Part shown: piece by piece, positions 33,069 through 45,071 of the stretch
Position numbering within the stretch: position 1 is the first letter of the stretch
Layout: the number at the start of each line of letters is the position of its first letter
NCBI GenBank assembly: GCA_032173965.1
Contig: CM063290.1
Location: 5,097,501-5,161,500, forward strand
DNA length: 64,000 nt
Source of the DNA: Sitta carolinensis
Lineage: Eukaryota > Chordata > Aves > Passeriformes > Sittidae
Direction: 5' to 3'
Program-made: the position numbers and the translations under genes
The notes under the pieces: model-generated
Told to the model about the DNA's origin: nothing
Database searches by the model: none
What the model saw: the letters and a program-made list of their open reading frames with translations, nothing else

Positions 33069-36000
33069 GACAAAAACCTTATTTAATCTTGTATTGCTAT
33101 TAAAATTTAAAAGCAATACAACATTGTGGATTACAACCCAGCCTTCCAAAGAGCTGCTGCCATGTCGTGTCAGTCTTCTTGTCCACATGCTCTGTGCTGT
33201 TCTGGACAGGAGTTTATGGAACTCCAGATTTTGCAGGGAAAACAAAAAATCCTCACCTTTGTGTAGCGGTTGCAGGGAAGGTGTAAATGGTTGTGTTTTA
33301 CCAGCAGTGGGGCAAACAGGTATTTTATATCAACACAAATTTTGTATTATTATTCTGTATTAGCTAATTTGATTTATAGATCACTATACGTGTCTTTTAG
33401 TGGCTTTATTACAATAATTTGAGATGTGCTGGGTGAAATACCTAACATAAATATTCAGAAGTAATTATATATATGATTTGAGACAAGGAGAAAAAAGGGA
33501 CCATGATTTTTTCTGTCTGTGCAAAAATTGTTAATAGGTGTGGAAATCTAATCTTTTGCTTATTTTGCACAAAGAAGTGAATATTTGATTTAATTAGTCA
33601 CAAAGCTTTTAGGGGTTGTGTAAAAATACCTCCCTTATGTACACTGGGGTCCTACCTTTAAGTAAGAAAATAGGGTTTAGTTGTCAAAAATATTTTGTTC
33701 TTACTAGTCTTCCTTTCAGAAATTAAATTTTACCCTCTGTCTCTCAGTTGATAAAATCTCTGTTTTTCTTACTGTACACCCCATTTCTAATGTGAAAAAC
33801 AACAAGAGGGGCTTGTGAACTTTGAAACAGATTTGAAAACAAAAGCAAACTTTTTCACATATAAAAGAGAGGGAAAAGGGCACAGCCTCTTTGTTTCTTT
33901 TCTTCTCTGCAGATCATATTTGAAATGACTCTGCCTCTTCATGTTACTTCTTAGACTGAAAATTTTGGTCATAAATCAGAATTAAAGTTGGGGCAGAAAC
34001 AGTGCAAAAAACCTGTTGTCATTTAAAGTGGGAAACCCAAGGATACCCTGAGCAGCAGAAACTTCGGTGCAAAGTTGAGGACTGGAGTGGGAAGCAGCTT
34101 CCCTCTTTGAACAATCACCATAAATGTTTGTGCTTCAGAAACTGAAAAATCTGTGATGCACAACAGCCATGGAATGTACTGTGTCCAGACTTAGAGCTAT
34201 ATATTTTAAACCCTTCAAAACCCCACAACAACCCAACACCTTAAACCCAGGGTACTTTGTGGGGTAGTATTCCCTCGGGGCAGATTTGTCTCATCCCACT
34301 GCACCACCTTGGGCCAGCTGGTCCCACATGGCTCCTGTGATGGCACTCAGCTTCTCCCCAGATTTACTACAGGTACTGGCAGTAGACATTCCTGTAGCAG
34401 CCTTACTTTACCCTTTCCTTGTTTTTCCTATTTTTTTAAATTCTGTTTTGAGTGATTAAATCCATCCATTTGGCCGGACTTTGTGGGCACAGCTCGGTGA
34501 CACCTTGGAGCTGTTTGCCAAGAGAAGGCAGACCTGCACTATTTTGCCCTACAAAGAAAGTGGCAGCTGTTTTTTTTTTGAGGATTCAGGTTCCTCCTTG
34601 CTCCAAAGCTGGTGTGGGGTAGATGGGAGCCTGTAATTATATGACTGTTTCATAGGGCATTTGCATAAGGAGCCAAATTAGATTATTTTAACTTAATTCT
34701 GGTGTTTCCTAACCTCCTGGTCTTTGACTCGGCAGCCTTAATGCTATTTTAATGTAGTTTCTGGAGATTAATACAGACAAAGAGTCCCTGTAGGTCCAAT
34801 AAATCTGATAAGCACATGGAAAATCTAACAGGAGATATTTCTGAGAGAGAAAAGGAAAATGCTTGTTCACATGGAAATGGTGGATTTCAGAAAAACTCCT
34901 GTCAACCACTGCAAAAAGAGAGTGAAATCTTCATCCCTTTGAAATCAAAGGGATTTACTTGAGAGTTTATGTGATTAACACAGAGGAGATATCTGCTGTA
35001 GTAGGACCAGAAAGATTTTATTAAAAAAGCCTTTAAAGTGACATAGTAAACTATTAAGTTCTGTAGATTTCTTAGTAGTGTTGGTAGAATTCCATCATGT
35101 TTCTCACTGCAGCAAATCAGTTTTTAAATATGCTTATTTGCATTATTTATATTCCAGAGGCACATTCTAGACCTTTTCCTTCCACAAAATCCATCATTTT
35201 CGTGTGTTAGTTGTTGCCTGAATGTTTCTGCATGTTCACTTAAATTCTGGGTGGTGTACTGGGGGGACCTCTGTAATTTCCTTATGGATTATATTAACAT
35301 TGGATTAAGAAAGCCACAATAACAATTATCTACTTGATCTTCCACAATTAAGCATTAGGCTGGTGTAAAGCTTTAAAGTATCAGAGAGTACAGCAGTCCA
35401 AGTTTAATTAGCATCATAGCTGATGCATATATTTGTCCTCACATGACATAAACACACCAAGGGCAATAATACCTGTATTTTAATGCTTGTGGGGTTTTAC
35501 TGTGATGTTTATTATAGATCAGGATGACAAGAATTATGCAGATGTTATTCATACTAATTAAAGCAAAATACACTAAAAAGTTTTTCCTCCCTTATGAGAA
35601 TAGAAAATTGGAAACTACTTGCTGTTTTTGAGATTGTAGAAAGAATATATACAGCTACATTGACTCTTTGCAAAAAGTTTTGACTTCAATTTTGCAAGGC
35701 GTTTTCAGGAATCACAAAAGCTTAGAAATATATAAAAGCTGAAATTTTCACGTAGCTTTGGCTTCAGGAGGCTTGAAAAATGACATAGTGAGGGCTGTGA
35801 TTTACAAACAAATATGTCTTGAGTATTAGTGTGACAGTGATAATCTGTCACTGCAAGGGTACAGCCTGCACTTCTCCCCAGCCCATGATGGCCCTTGGGT
35901 TTCTTCCAGCTTTTGGGATGGCACAGAAGGGAAAGTGCACACACCCTTCTCCCAGAGATTTTTAAATGGATTATTACATTTTCAGGCGTCTCTGGCCTGG

Positions 36001-37137
36001 AGCAGGGATGCCCCTGTTAAAGGGAGGTGTGACTGCGTGAGTCCATGTGTGGACAGGTTTATGGCAGTGAATACTTCTCTCTCAACTTAGCCAGAGAAGC
36101 AGTTGCTCATATTGCAGGTTCTATTAGGCAGGAATCCCCTTTTGGTTGTAAAATCTCCATCCCTTCTTCCTCTCATTCCCTTTCTTCCCTTCCCCTCAGC
36201 GAAAAGCACATCCTACCAGCAGAGCTAGCAGTGCAACTTCAACTACAGAACTGCATGAGAGAGAAAGGAGGTTAAAAACCCTTAAAACATATGGCAAGCT
36301 TGGGCTTAATAGAAAGTAGGTGGCAATCTCCACAGGGATGCAGCATGGTTTTTGAAGCATTTGTTTCCCAAATACCTTTTTATGATTTTTCCAGCACAGG
36401 CAGGCAGTAAGGGAGTGTAACTAGAGTATAGGCTGCGGCGTAATAGGCGCCTTCTGCAAATGTGACAGTGATGGATTTGACGAAAGAGGAAGTGGCAACC
36501 AAAACAAAGACAAAAACGTGCTGGAAGGACTATGTAGAAATTAAATGGAGGTGCCATTTAGGGTATTGCTGTAGAGCCTGCTGATACTGTTTACCTCCCT
36601 GCTGAGGTAGAAATCTTTCTCTGCTAAAAGCCTTCATAAGAGCACTGAGGATATGCCTGTGCAGCAGTATTACAGGACACACATCTGAGAGGAAAACTGT
36701 TAAAGCCCTCTCGTAGTTTTATTGAATTATTGCTGCCCTGAGAAAAATACACTTTAAGAAAACCCCAGCTGTTAAACTCAGCGCTTTTGGAGTTGACTGT
36801 GTTTACTTCAGCGTGGCGTTTAAACTCACTTTATCCCAAAATCAAACAGCAAAAAGCTACAGCACTGGATGCAAGAAACAGATTTACAGATGTGGGTTAG
36901 TTCTCGTGCACGAGCTGGCTTTGAGAGCACTTCCTTCAGTGCAGAGACAGCAGCTGTGGCTGACCCTGCGAGTGCTTGGACTGAGGGAGAAGCAGGGGGG
37001 CTCTGCGGTGGTTCCTGCCCTGCACGGCCACAGTGGGGTTCAGGGAGGATGCTGAGCTCTTCAGGGCTGCCAGAGTACCACGGGGACACTGGGCTCAGGC
37101 CAAATGACAGGTTAGAGATGGCTGAGTAGCTTGTTTA

Positions 37138-37190
37138 CATCTCTAGCCTCCCTCTGCTCCCCCTCCCTCCCCATTCCCTCTCTCTCTGAA
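37138..37190. repeat. Pyrimidine-rich CT/CCCT tract
   Basis: About 50 bp of almost pure C/T, ending CCCTCTCTCTCTGAAGCG. Confidence 0.6.
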
Positions 37191-40183
37191 GCGCCTCTTA
37201 TTGGTGCCGAGGCAGGAGCAGGGAGCCTGGAGCATCCCGTGGCAGTCACAGAGCACTGTGGCAATTAGTTTTTCTTTCATTGCACGAAAATTAAGGGTTC
37301 CTATTTCCCTACACTGCCCATACACGGCGTCTGTTTCTCTGGATAAAAAAGGTAGAAAATGCAATGTGTTCTTGTAAAAAAGTAGGTAGAAATTTCCACC
37401 ATTGTCTGGAAGCCGTCACAATATTGTGACTGCCGTGGCAGGTGAATAATGAGCCACTATGCTGGGCTTCCAGCTAAATGGGGCTTTGTCCTGGCTATGC
37501 TGCAAAGGCATCCAGAAGAATGCAGAGCAGTTTTCCAGTATACAATGAATCACTCAGTGAGGCCAAGTGACACTCTCCGAACACTCGTCCCAGATATTAC
37601 AGCTGTTGAAGGAAGCTGCTTATGAAACAAGGGTAGGCTCAGTCACTCCGTGACCTTACAGTTCCTGTGCTGTAGGAAATAGTTGGGGTAACTCTCTGCA
37701 GGAATAGAGTTGCTTTTAAACCCGCAAAGCTCTGCAAATGGAATTACTGGAGTGTTAGAAGAATGTTGTGTTGGAACCCGACCTGGCAGGATGTACTCTG
37801 AAAACAGTGTGGTTGCCATTTGTATCGACTGCACAAGCTTCAGGAGTGAGAGGGGAATTTAATGCAGCCACTTGGCAAAACCAAGGAAAGATCTACCAGG
37901 AAATGGGAGATTTGTCTCACCTCAGCCAGGTTACCTATTGCAGCTGTAACCCAGAGGGAGCTGAGGCAGTATTCAGATATGTAAGTGGGAATTTGGGGCA
38001 TTTTGCAAAGCAAAACAGAAAGTTTAAATGGTACAGACTTAAAATAATCTCCTGGCCATGTATACAGTGTGGAAGGGCTCTAGGTGCTGTTTCTGTGAGG
38101 ACTGTACTATGGTGAAACACTGCAATGTAGCTATTACCCTGGTTTTGCTGCTCCCATGGCCAGTCACTTAAGCTGTATTTTATATTGCCCTGTATAAGCT
38201 CTTGAAAAGGTCGGTGAGCAGCAAGTCACTCTTATGCATTAGAGCAATGGGAATACATTATTTACAGGTTATACTTGCCTTCAATTTCTATCCATTTTTT
38301 CCCTTGAAAATTTCATGTGTTTCAAAAGTAAGTACAGGCATCGGTAAGACTAAGTTCCAGCTAGATTTGGGGTAAAAGAGTTTAGTATGATCATCTTCTG
38401 CTGCTGCATCCATTTCTTTAGTTCGTGGATAATCAGTTTCTTAGTGCTGATGATCTACATTGTTAAATTTTACTTTCATTCTAATGAATTTCTGTTAAGA
38501 GAGATTGTGTACAGTGATTCACTGTATTTATGTACCTGCATAACTCAGAAAACAGGAGACTGTACTATCAAGGGAATTATGTTTGTCCACAGCCTTTTTC
38601 ATGAAGAAGTATTTAATTGTGAAGCAGTGAGAATATATCATTCCTATGCAGACACTTTGGGTGAAAAAAACAAAATTAATGGTATGAGCATATGGTCATT
38701 GGTTAGGTCTGTGCTAATCACATATGAGCAGTTTCTGATAATTAGAAATTATTGTCTATGTCAGTAGCTGAGTGAGGTCTTGCACTTTCTTTCTGCCCTT
38801 GGGATTTAAACACAGTGCAGTCATTTCCCTTGCCTGTGCTTTGCTTGTTTGTCACAGAACAGTTTAATTTCCCTTTTATTCCTCCTACTTAAGGCACAGA
38901 TTTTCTGCAATCCTGGGGCCAGATCATGATCAATCGTACATGCACTCACAAACAAAAACAAAGATCAAGGTGGTATTAGCTGTGAAAAAAGTACCCAAAC
39001 TATGGTGTGTTCCTTTCTCAGGTGTGTCAATCTGTGCCATTTACTGGACTGTTACTGCGTGAGCTGCACAATATGAAGCTGCTCATGGGTGTTCATTAGG
39101 GAAAGGGGAGGGATGCTCAGGGTTCCCATTGTTACCCCCTGCAGATTTGGGCTGGGCTGCCCACCTGGATGCTCTCCAGAGGGACACAGCTCTCCCCCAG
39201 CTCCTGTGTGCTCTGCCAGTCTCTGCAGATGTCCTGGGCACCCTGCAGTGTCTAACAAGGTGCGAGATGTTCCCGTTTCAGGTCTTGATCCATCACAGGA
39301 TCCCTGTTCCTGGAGCTCTGGGACGTGGCACTGAATTTTTCAATCATTCTGCCCTCAGAGCAGTGGCACAGAGTAAATGTGAAACTGGGAGAATTTTTCC
39401 TTCTGTGTCTTGGTCCCCTCCTGTGCAGCAATCAAGAGCCTTTGGAGGCATTTCAGGTTGACTCGGCTGCTCTTTTAGCTCTGTATTGGAATAGCTTCAT
39501 TACAGTCAATGGAACTATTCCATTGAGTAGCTTATTCAGTGAGGTGAGAAAGAAGCTCATAATGTGGCCATAATAAAAGGCTCAATTTTGTCTTCTTTAA
39601 ATGCACAAAATTCCATTGTCTCCAGCGTAAAAGGAAACAGGGGTATCAAGCCTAATGCTGTCTGTCTAAATGTAATTCTACCTGACACCTCTGACCTTTA
39701 TTTTTAGAACAATTCCGCTTGTAAAGGAAAGTGCAGAAATATAGGAGCATTTTTCTATTTATATAGGGAAAAACTGAAATCACTACTTTTGTCTGGGTGC
39801 GGGAGCATGACAATGTGCCTGCCAAACTCTATGTGTAGCTTGGCCTTCAAACCAGACAGCAGAGCCTTAAATGAACAAAAGACACAACAAAAGCCTTATT
39901 TGAAGAGTAGCAGGAGAATGTCCGGAACTGGAATTATGTTTAAGGATATCAGACTCTTTTTTTCGTGTGTCTTTTAAATCGTATTTAGAAAGATTCAGAT
40001 GGGACAGAGTTAAATCTTGGACCAAAATGAATAAGGTCATCCCTAATTTTTTTGTAGTAGAGAAGGCGTGGTGCGTACTGTTACATGTGTTGGCAATGCC
40101 CAAGAATTGGTGCTGGAAAGGCTTCAACTTCACTTTGGTGAGGATAAAGCAACAGTTTAGCGCCGTTGTTCTCTGATTTGGAA

Positions 40184-40201
40184 TTTTTTTTTTTTTTTTT
40201 T
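40184..40201. repeat. T homopolymer (18)
   Basis: A T run inside a locally CpG-enriched segment (about 40150-40400). No TTTATT lies beside it to suggest a reverse-strand poly(A) tail. Confidence 0.85.
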
Positions 40202-42807
40202 CCGCATCTCGTTGAATACAAGGGTAAGCTCGATGTGCAGAGACTGTTCCGCTACCCAGGGCTGCAACGTGGAAACAAAACACGAGATGGCAGCCAGGAG
40301 TATTCCTGGAATGACAACCGGAGCCTGCCGAGGAAGTGGGGCTGGAATTGGGTTAGAACGAATAAAACAACAGTCTCCTCCTCTTGCCAGTGGCGAGCGT
40401 GTTTCGAGCAAAATCTCTTACTTGACTTGTTTCTCACAGTCCTTCTCCTGGAACAGTCTTGGCTACTTTTCAAAACGATTGTACTCGGTGTTATAAAAAG
40501 CCCTGTATGTCTGATCTCGTAGCTGTACAAAAATCGATAAGCTGCTATTAAAAATGCCAAGGTACTGAGTGAAAGCCTGTGGGCCCCGACCCAGTAACTT
40601 CCCTGGCACTGTGAGTCCTTCTGAGAACAGCTTGTGTCAGGATGGGATTGGGTCACTTCCATTCAATTATGCTCGGATTGTCTCTACCAAGAATTTCCTG
40701 TCCAGCTGTGGGGACGTGGTTAATACATCAGTCGTGTCGGAATCATAATTCCATAATGATATCTTTGTATTCTCACAGTCTAATACCTCTCCCTCTTGCT
40801 CATGTAGCTGCTTCTTAGCCACTGTGTGGGCTAAGCCTGCCATCCCTCTGCAGGGCGTGGGAAAAGCTAAACTCTGTAACAGAGAAATGCAGTTTAAAAG
40901 ATGTGATGCATTTTGTTTTAAAAAATTGATTATTAATTAAAATCCCTTTATAAAAAGTAAGTTGAAAACCAAAATATTCACTGTAGAATTTATAATTGCA
41001 TTATTTCCACAATCATAATGCAATTTATATATGTCATGCTCTTTACATAATGATGGTCATGTTTGTCTTGCTTAACGTATTGGTATATTTTATTAATATT
41101 ATATTCTATTTTATTTTTGTTGGTGCTGGTTATTTTGGAACAACCAAGTTCATTTCTTTTCCAGACAGTAGGAGACAAGAGGAAACTTTTAAATTAATTT
41201 AGGAGCTTGAATCACATATATGAACTTTAATATCTGAACATGTTTTGATATACATTGGAGAAGAAATCAAGCCCACAATAATACATCCAGATGATGCTCC
41301 CTTCCTGAATATCTTAGGGCTGGGGTCATTATTGATTGCATTTGAATACATCTCAGAGAAAATTTCATCTCTGCTATTAAGCATTAATATATGTGGACTG
41401 GACCTGGGGCCCAAATATTGCCCAGTCAGTAAGTGGCCCTGAGAGCTGAGCTGAAATGAGTGCTTTCCTTGTTTCTCAGAGCTTTTCATCCACTCTGTGA
41501 TTTTTAGAAGTCCATTTTTAATACCTTTTTCTCCCACCTCATTGCAACCTCAAATACTTTGTAAAATCTGCTGGGGAAATGTGGTGTTTTGTGCAGTGTT
41601 GAGTCTTTCTTAGCACAGCATAATAATTACACTGACAACATTTTAGCTAACCCTACTTGCTGAATGCTACCCCACTGTGAGTGATTCTAGTTTTCACTGT
41701 TGTCTTATTAAAGCAGCCTGTAGAGCCAACACCTGACCCAGTTTACCTTCAAGATAATAAAGAGCTTCTTAGATTCTTCTCAGATTATTATCAGATCCAT
41801 AGAATATCCTGTTGTTATCCTGATAACAGGAAAGCAATCACTTGACCTAGGAGAAGTTCAGGAGGAAAGAATAATATGGGCAGTCTATAGGAGCTCTGAG
41901 TCAATCAGACTACAGTCTGTTTTCTAGAACTAATTTAGTAGCTGCCAATAATATTGGACTGAGGGTCTCGTGTTTCCCATAAAACTGCCCAAGAAAAGCT
42001 CTGACAGCTTCCTCACCCAACCTTCTCTCTTTACTCTCACTGCATTCACCACCAAGGATTTTTCCATTATTGTGTCTGTGCCTTTTCATTAAAACACCCC
42101 CAGGAGTGTTTGGGGGTTTTTAAATTTTTTATGGTGGTATTTGTGACAGAGACATCTATCAAATAATACAAATCAAGAAGAAATCAGCTCCAGGCCATAT
42201 TCCTGTTTTGCATGAAGCATTGGGTAGCTCCAGTGGTATCTACTTAAAGTCACCACAAACGTCTTTGCAAATTCTTGATCCATCCATTTGCCTAATGACC
42301 ATACAGCTTAAGAGAACTCAGACAGAAAATAGCTTGCTTTCACTAAAAATAATGCTGCAGTAATTAGGTGTTGTAAGTCACCTGGATGCTGGGAGAGCCA
42401 TTAGGCTCCTTTGGCACATGAAAGCAGAGCAATGGGAAAGCTACTTTAGAAAATCACATATAAAACGTATTCAGAAGTTCTTTTTGAAAGGTATTGCAGA
42501 AAAGCATACTTTTTATACATTGAAGTAATAAGTAGTTTAGCAAATCCTTTGCAAACTTGTCAAAATGTCACATCCAGGTACTGGATTGGAAAATTAGTAA
42601 CTGCTGAAGTGTGTGAGTGTTTAAAGGTGTCACTGTGTGCGGCAGGCTGGCGGATTTTAGCTCCTGGCTTTAAGGAGAGATGTTAATCATTATGGCTGAT
42701 ATTTAAAATGTCAGAAGACCTTAGCATGAAGATAAAGGATTTAATATGAGACTCTGCTGTGTCATGTTTCCTCACAGAGAAGGAAGATCAGCACCTGTTC
42801 CTGTTCC

Positions 42808-42827
42808 TTTTTTTTTTTTTTTTTTTT
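42808..42827. repeat. T homopolymer (20)
   Basis: An uninterrupted run of T within the long intron. Confidence 0.9.
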
Positions 42828-44844
42828 AATTCAGTGGCACTGTAATAGCTGAAGCAGCATCCCAAAAGCAGAGTGTATGGAGGTGTGTGGTGGGGAAATG
42901 GATTACTTACTGTTCCTTGCTTTTTTGGAACCAGCCTGTTAAATCCTTCTGTAGCTCCTCTACTGTCTTAGCAGTACCTGGGCTCACTGCACCCAATGCC
43001 ATTGGCAGGGAAGCGTAGCTGGAGGAAGGGAACCTTGATTTATCACTTCCATCCTCACCTGCCTTCCTTTGCTTTGGCTTAGGCTCTGAAAAAAATAAGG
43101 AAAATTTTCTTTTGCAGCATGTTTCTTGGCAAGGATTTCAACTACCTCTTCTAAATGCTTTCTAAGAGAATACTAAGTAAGCAAAGCTGCAAAATTGCTT
43201 TGCTCCTACAGCCAGTGCTTTTAAACTACTTAGTGAGAGTAGTCTTAGTGACTGAAGGAGTCTAAAAAAGGGTAAAGAGGAAAACTCATCTATGGTTTTT
43301 TTGGGGTTGGTTTTTCCTATTTCCTTTTAGAAAAAGGCTGCAAATGTGCTCTGGTAGCTGAAGCTTTACATTATTTGAATTTAAGTATGGGGTTTCCTCT
43401 CTGCCTGGTTAATTCTGTCCAGTTTGGTAAAATTAAGTAATCATATATGAATTTCTCTGCCTTGTTGTTCACTTGGACAACCTGCTGCACTGGCACACCT
43501 GAAGGATGGTATTTGTTAAATGTTTGATTAAATGTTACTGACATGAAAATTATCTATAAACATCGAATAACAAACTGTAATACCCCATTAAGGAAATATT
43601 TAACCATTTTGGAAAAATATATAATTATATAATCTTTATGTTGGTGTAACTATTTTAGTTCAGGTTCTGTTTTTTTCCCTACCAAATCTGATCAATGGTA
43701 TGAACCAAGCTGTCACCAGATAAAGTTACACAAAGTCACATAAATTTTTCATTTTTAAAGATGACAGAGTTCAGAGAAAGTGTTTTGTGTATTGAGTAGC
43801 ATTTTATATGCAAGGAAATAGATGAAAAGACAAAATTTTTTGCTTTTGGCAAGGTAACACAGAGACTTTGTGGTTGGTGTTCCAGCTTTAAAAAGAGAAT
43901 GGAAGAAGATTGATGTCTTGATGAATATTAATTGACGCCTCTCCACAATTTTTCTATAAAAAAAGCTACTTCCTAAAACCAGTAATGAACTTTAGGGCCG
44001 TTATCTTGGTGCTGTTGTAAAAAATTTTTAATTCCCAGTCTTTCATTGGTATTTCTAGCAGGATGGGTGGTTTTGTGAAGAGAAAGATTGTGCTTAGGAT
44101 AGAAGGATTTGACATCTGAGTTCACAAGGTGAATTCTCTCTGATTTACTCACCCAGGAATATCTGATGACCTGTGGACAAGTGGAAGGTCACCTTTGTCC
44201 TGTGTTCTTCTGCTTATGCTCTACAATTTCTAGCAGAAATAGTTTGTTAATGAGTTCTTGGGCAGCTTCAGTGGAGAGACAATGAACAATCCCAGGATAC
44301 ACTCCCTGAATTTGAGCATTGGGCTGGCACACACCAAGGCAGCAGTGTTCCTTTCTGAACTTACTCAGTAGGGCAGAAGCCCTGCTGATCCAAAGCTCTG
44401 GTGACCCAAAGAAGTACCCAGATATTTCCACCAGGCACTGCCCCTTGCCTTTGGGCAGGGGGATTTTCCAGGGTGGTTTAACATGTTCTATGTGCTCTGC
44501 ACAGCTTCTGCCATCACCCCCAGCTGAGGCACCACTGCTCTGCCCCTCCTGGCTGGCACCTGCAGGGTCAGATGGAACCTGAACTTACAGTTTCCAAAAG
44601 GAACTTAGTTGTGCTTGTGCCACTGTAGATGGAGGTTTTGGTTGTTTTTTTCTTCTGTTTCCTCAACATGATGTGCAGAAGCTGAAGGCACACATTTCAT
44701 TACATTTCACTTTCAGCAGAGTATTTTTTAGTGCTCAGCCTTATAAAATTACATTTAAATGTGTTTAGCTTTTCCTGCATGCATGTGCATTTCTTCTCAT
44801 TGCTTCCTCAAAATGAAAGAAACCTGACAGATTTTTTTTCTCTC

Positions 44845-45071
44845 CTAACAATGTGCTGCCTGTTTCTCTCCCTTTCTTCCCTCCCTGTAGCTTCTTTATC
44901 TTTTGTTCTCCCAGTCATGCCATTTACTTTCCCAGTAGCTGAGAAACAGGAGCTACAATACATACACTATGAAATTATTTTACCAGAAAATTCAATGGAA
45001 AATCTCAGTAATCCTTCACAAGTTATCACACATGAAAAGATAGTGCACAGTCTTATTAGATGTGGGATAAG
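44845..45071 (+). other. Strong splice-acceptor-like site with an open downstream frame
   Basis: A CTAAC branch-point-like word (44845-44849) lies about 41 nt before an AG at 44889-44890, with a long C/T tract between ending CCCTCCCTGTAG. An exon starting at 44891 would be open for 82 codons (TGA at 45136-45138) in the phase left by NLGN1 exon 2 or A1. Possible donors are weak: GTAATC at 45008 would give a 117-nt exon and GTACTT at 45072 a 181-nt one. TGCATGCATG lies upstream at 44776-44785. It may be only a decoy. Confidence 0.2.

Noticed and set aside
40166..40522. 118-codon frame starting through a T18 run, with locally higher CpG.
   Set aside because: The N-terminal poly-Phe comes from the homopolymer, and the rest has no known domain. 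A retrocopy on the - strand was considered, but no TTTATT signal flanks the T run.
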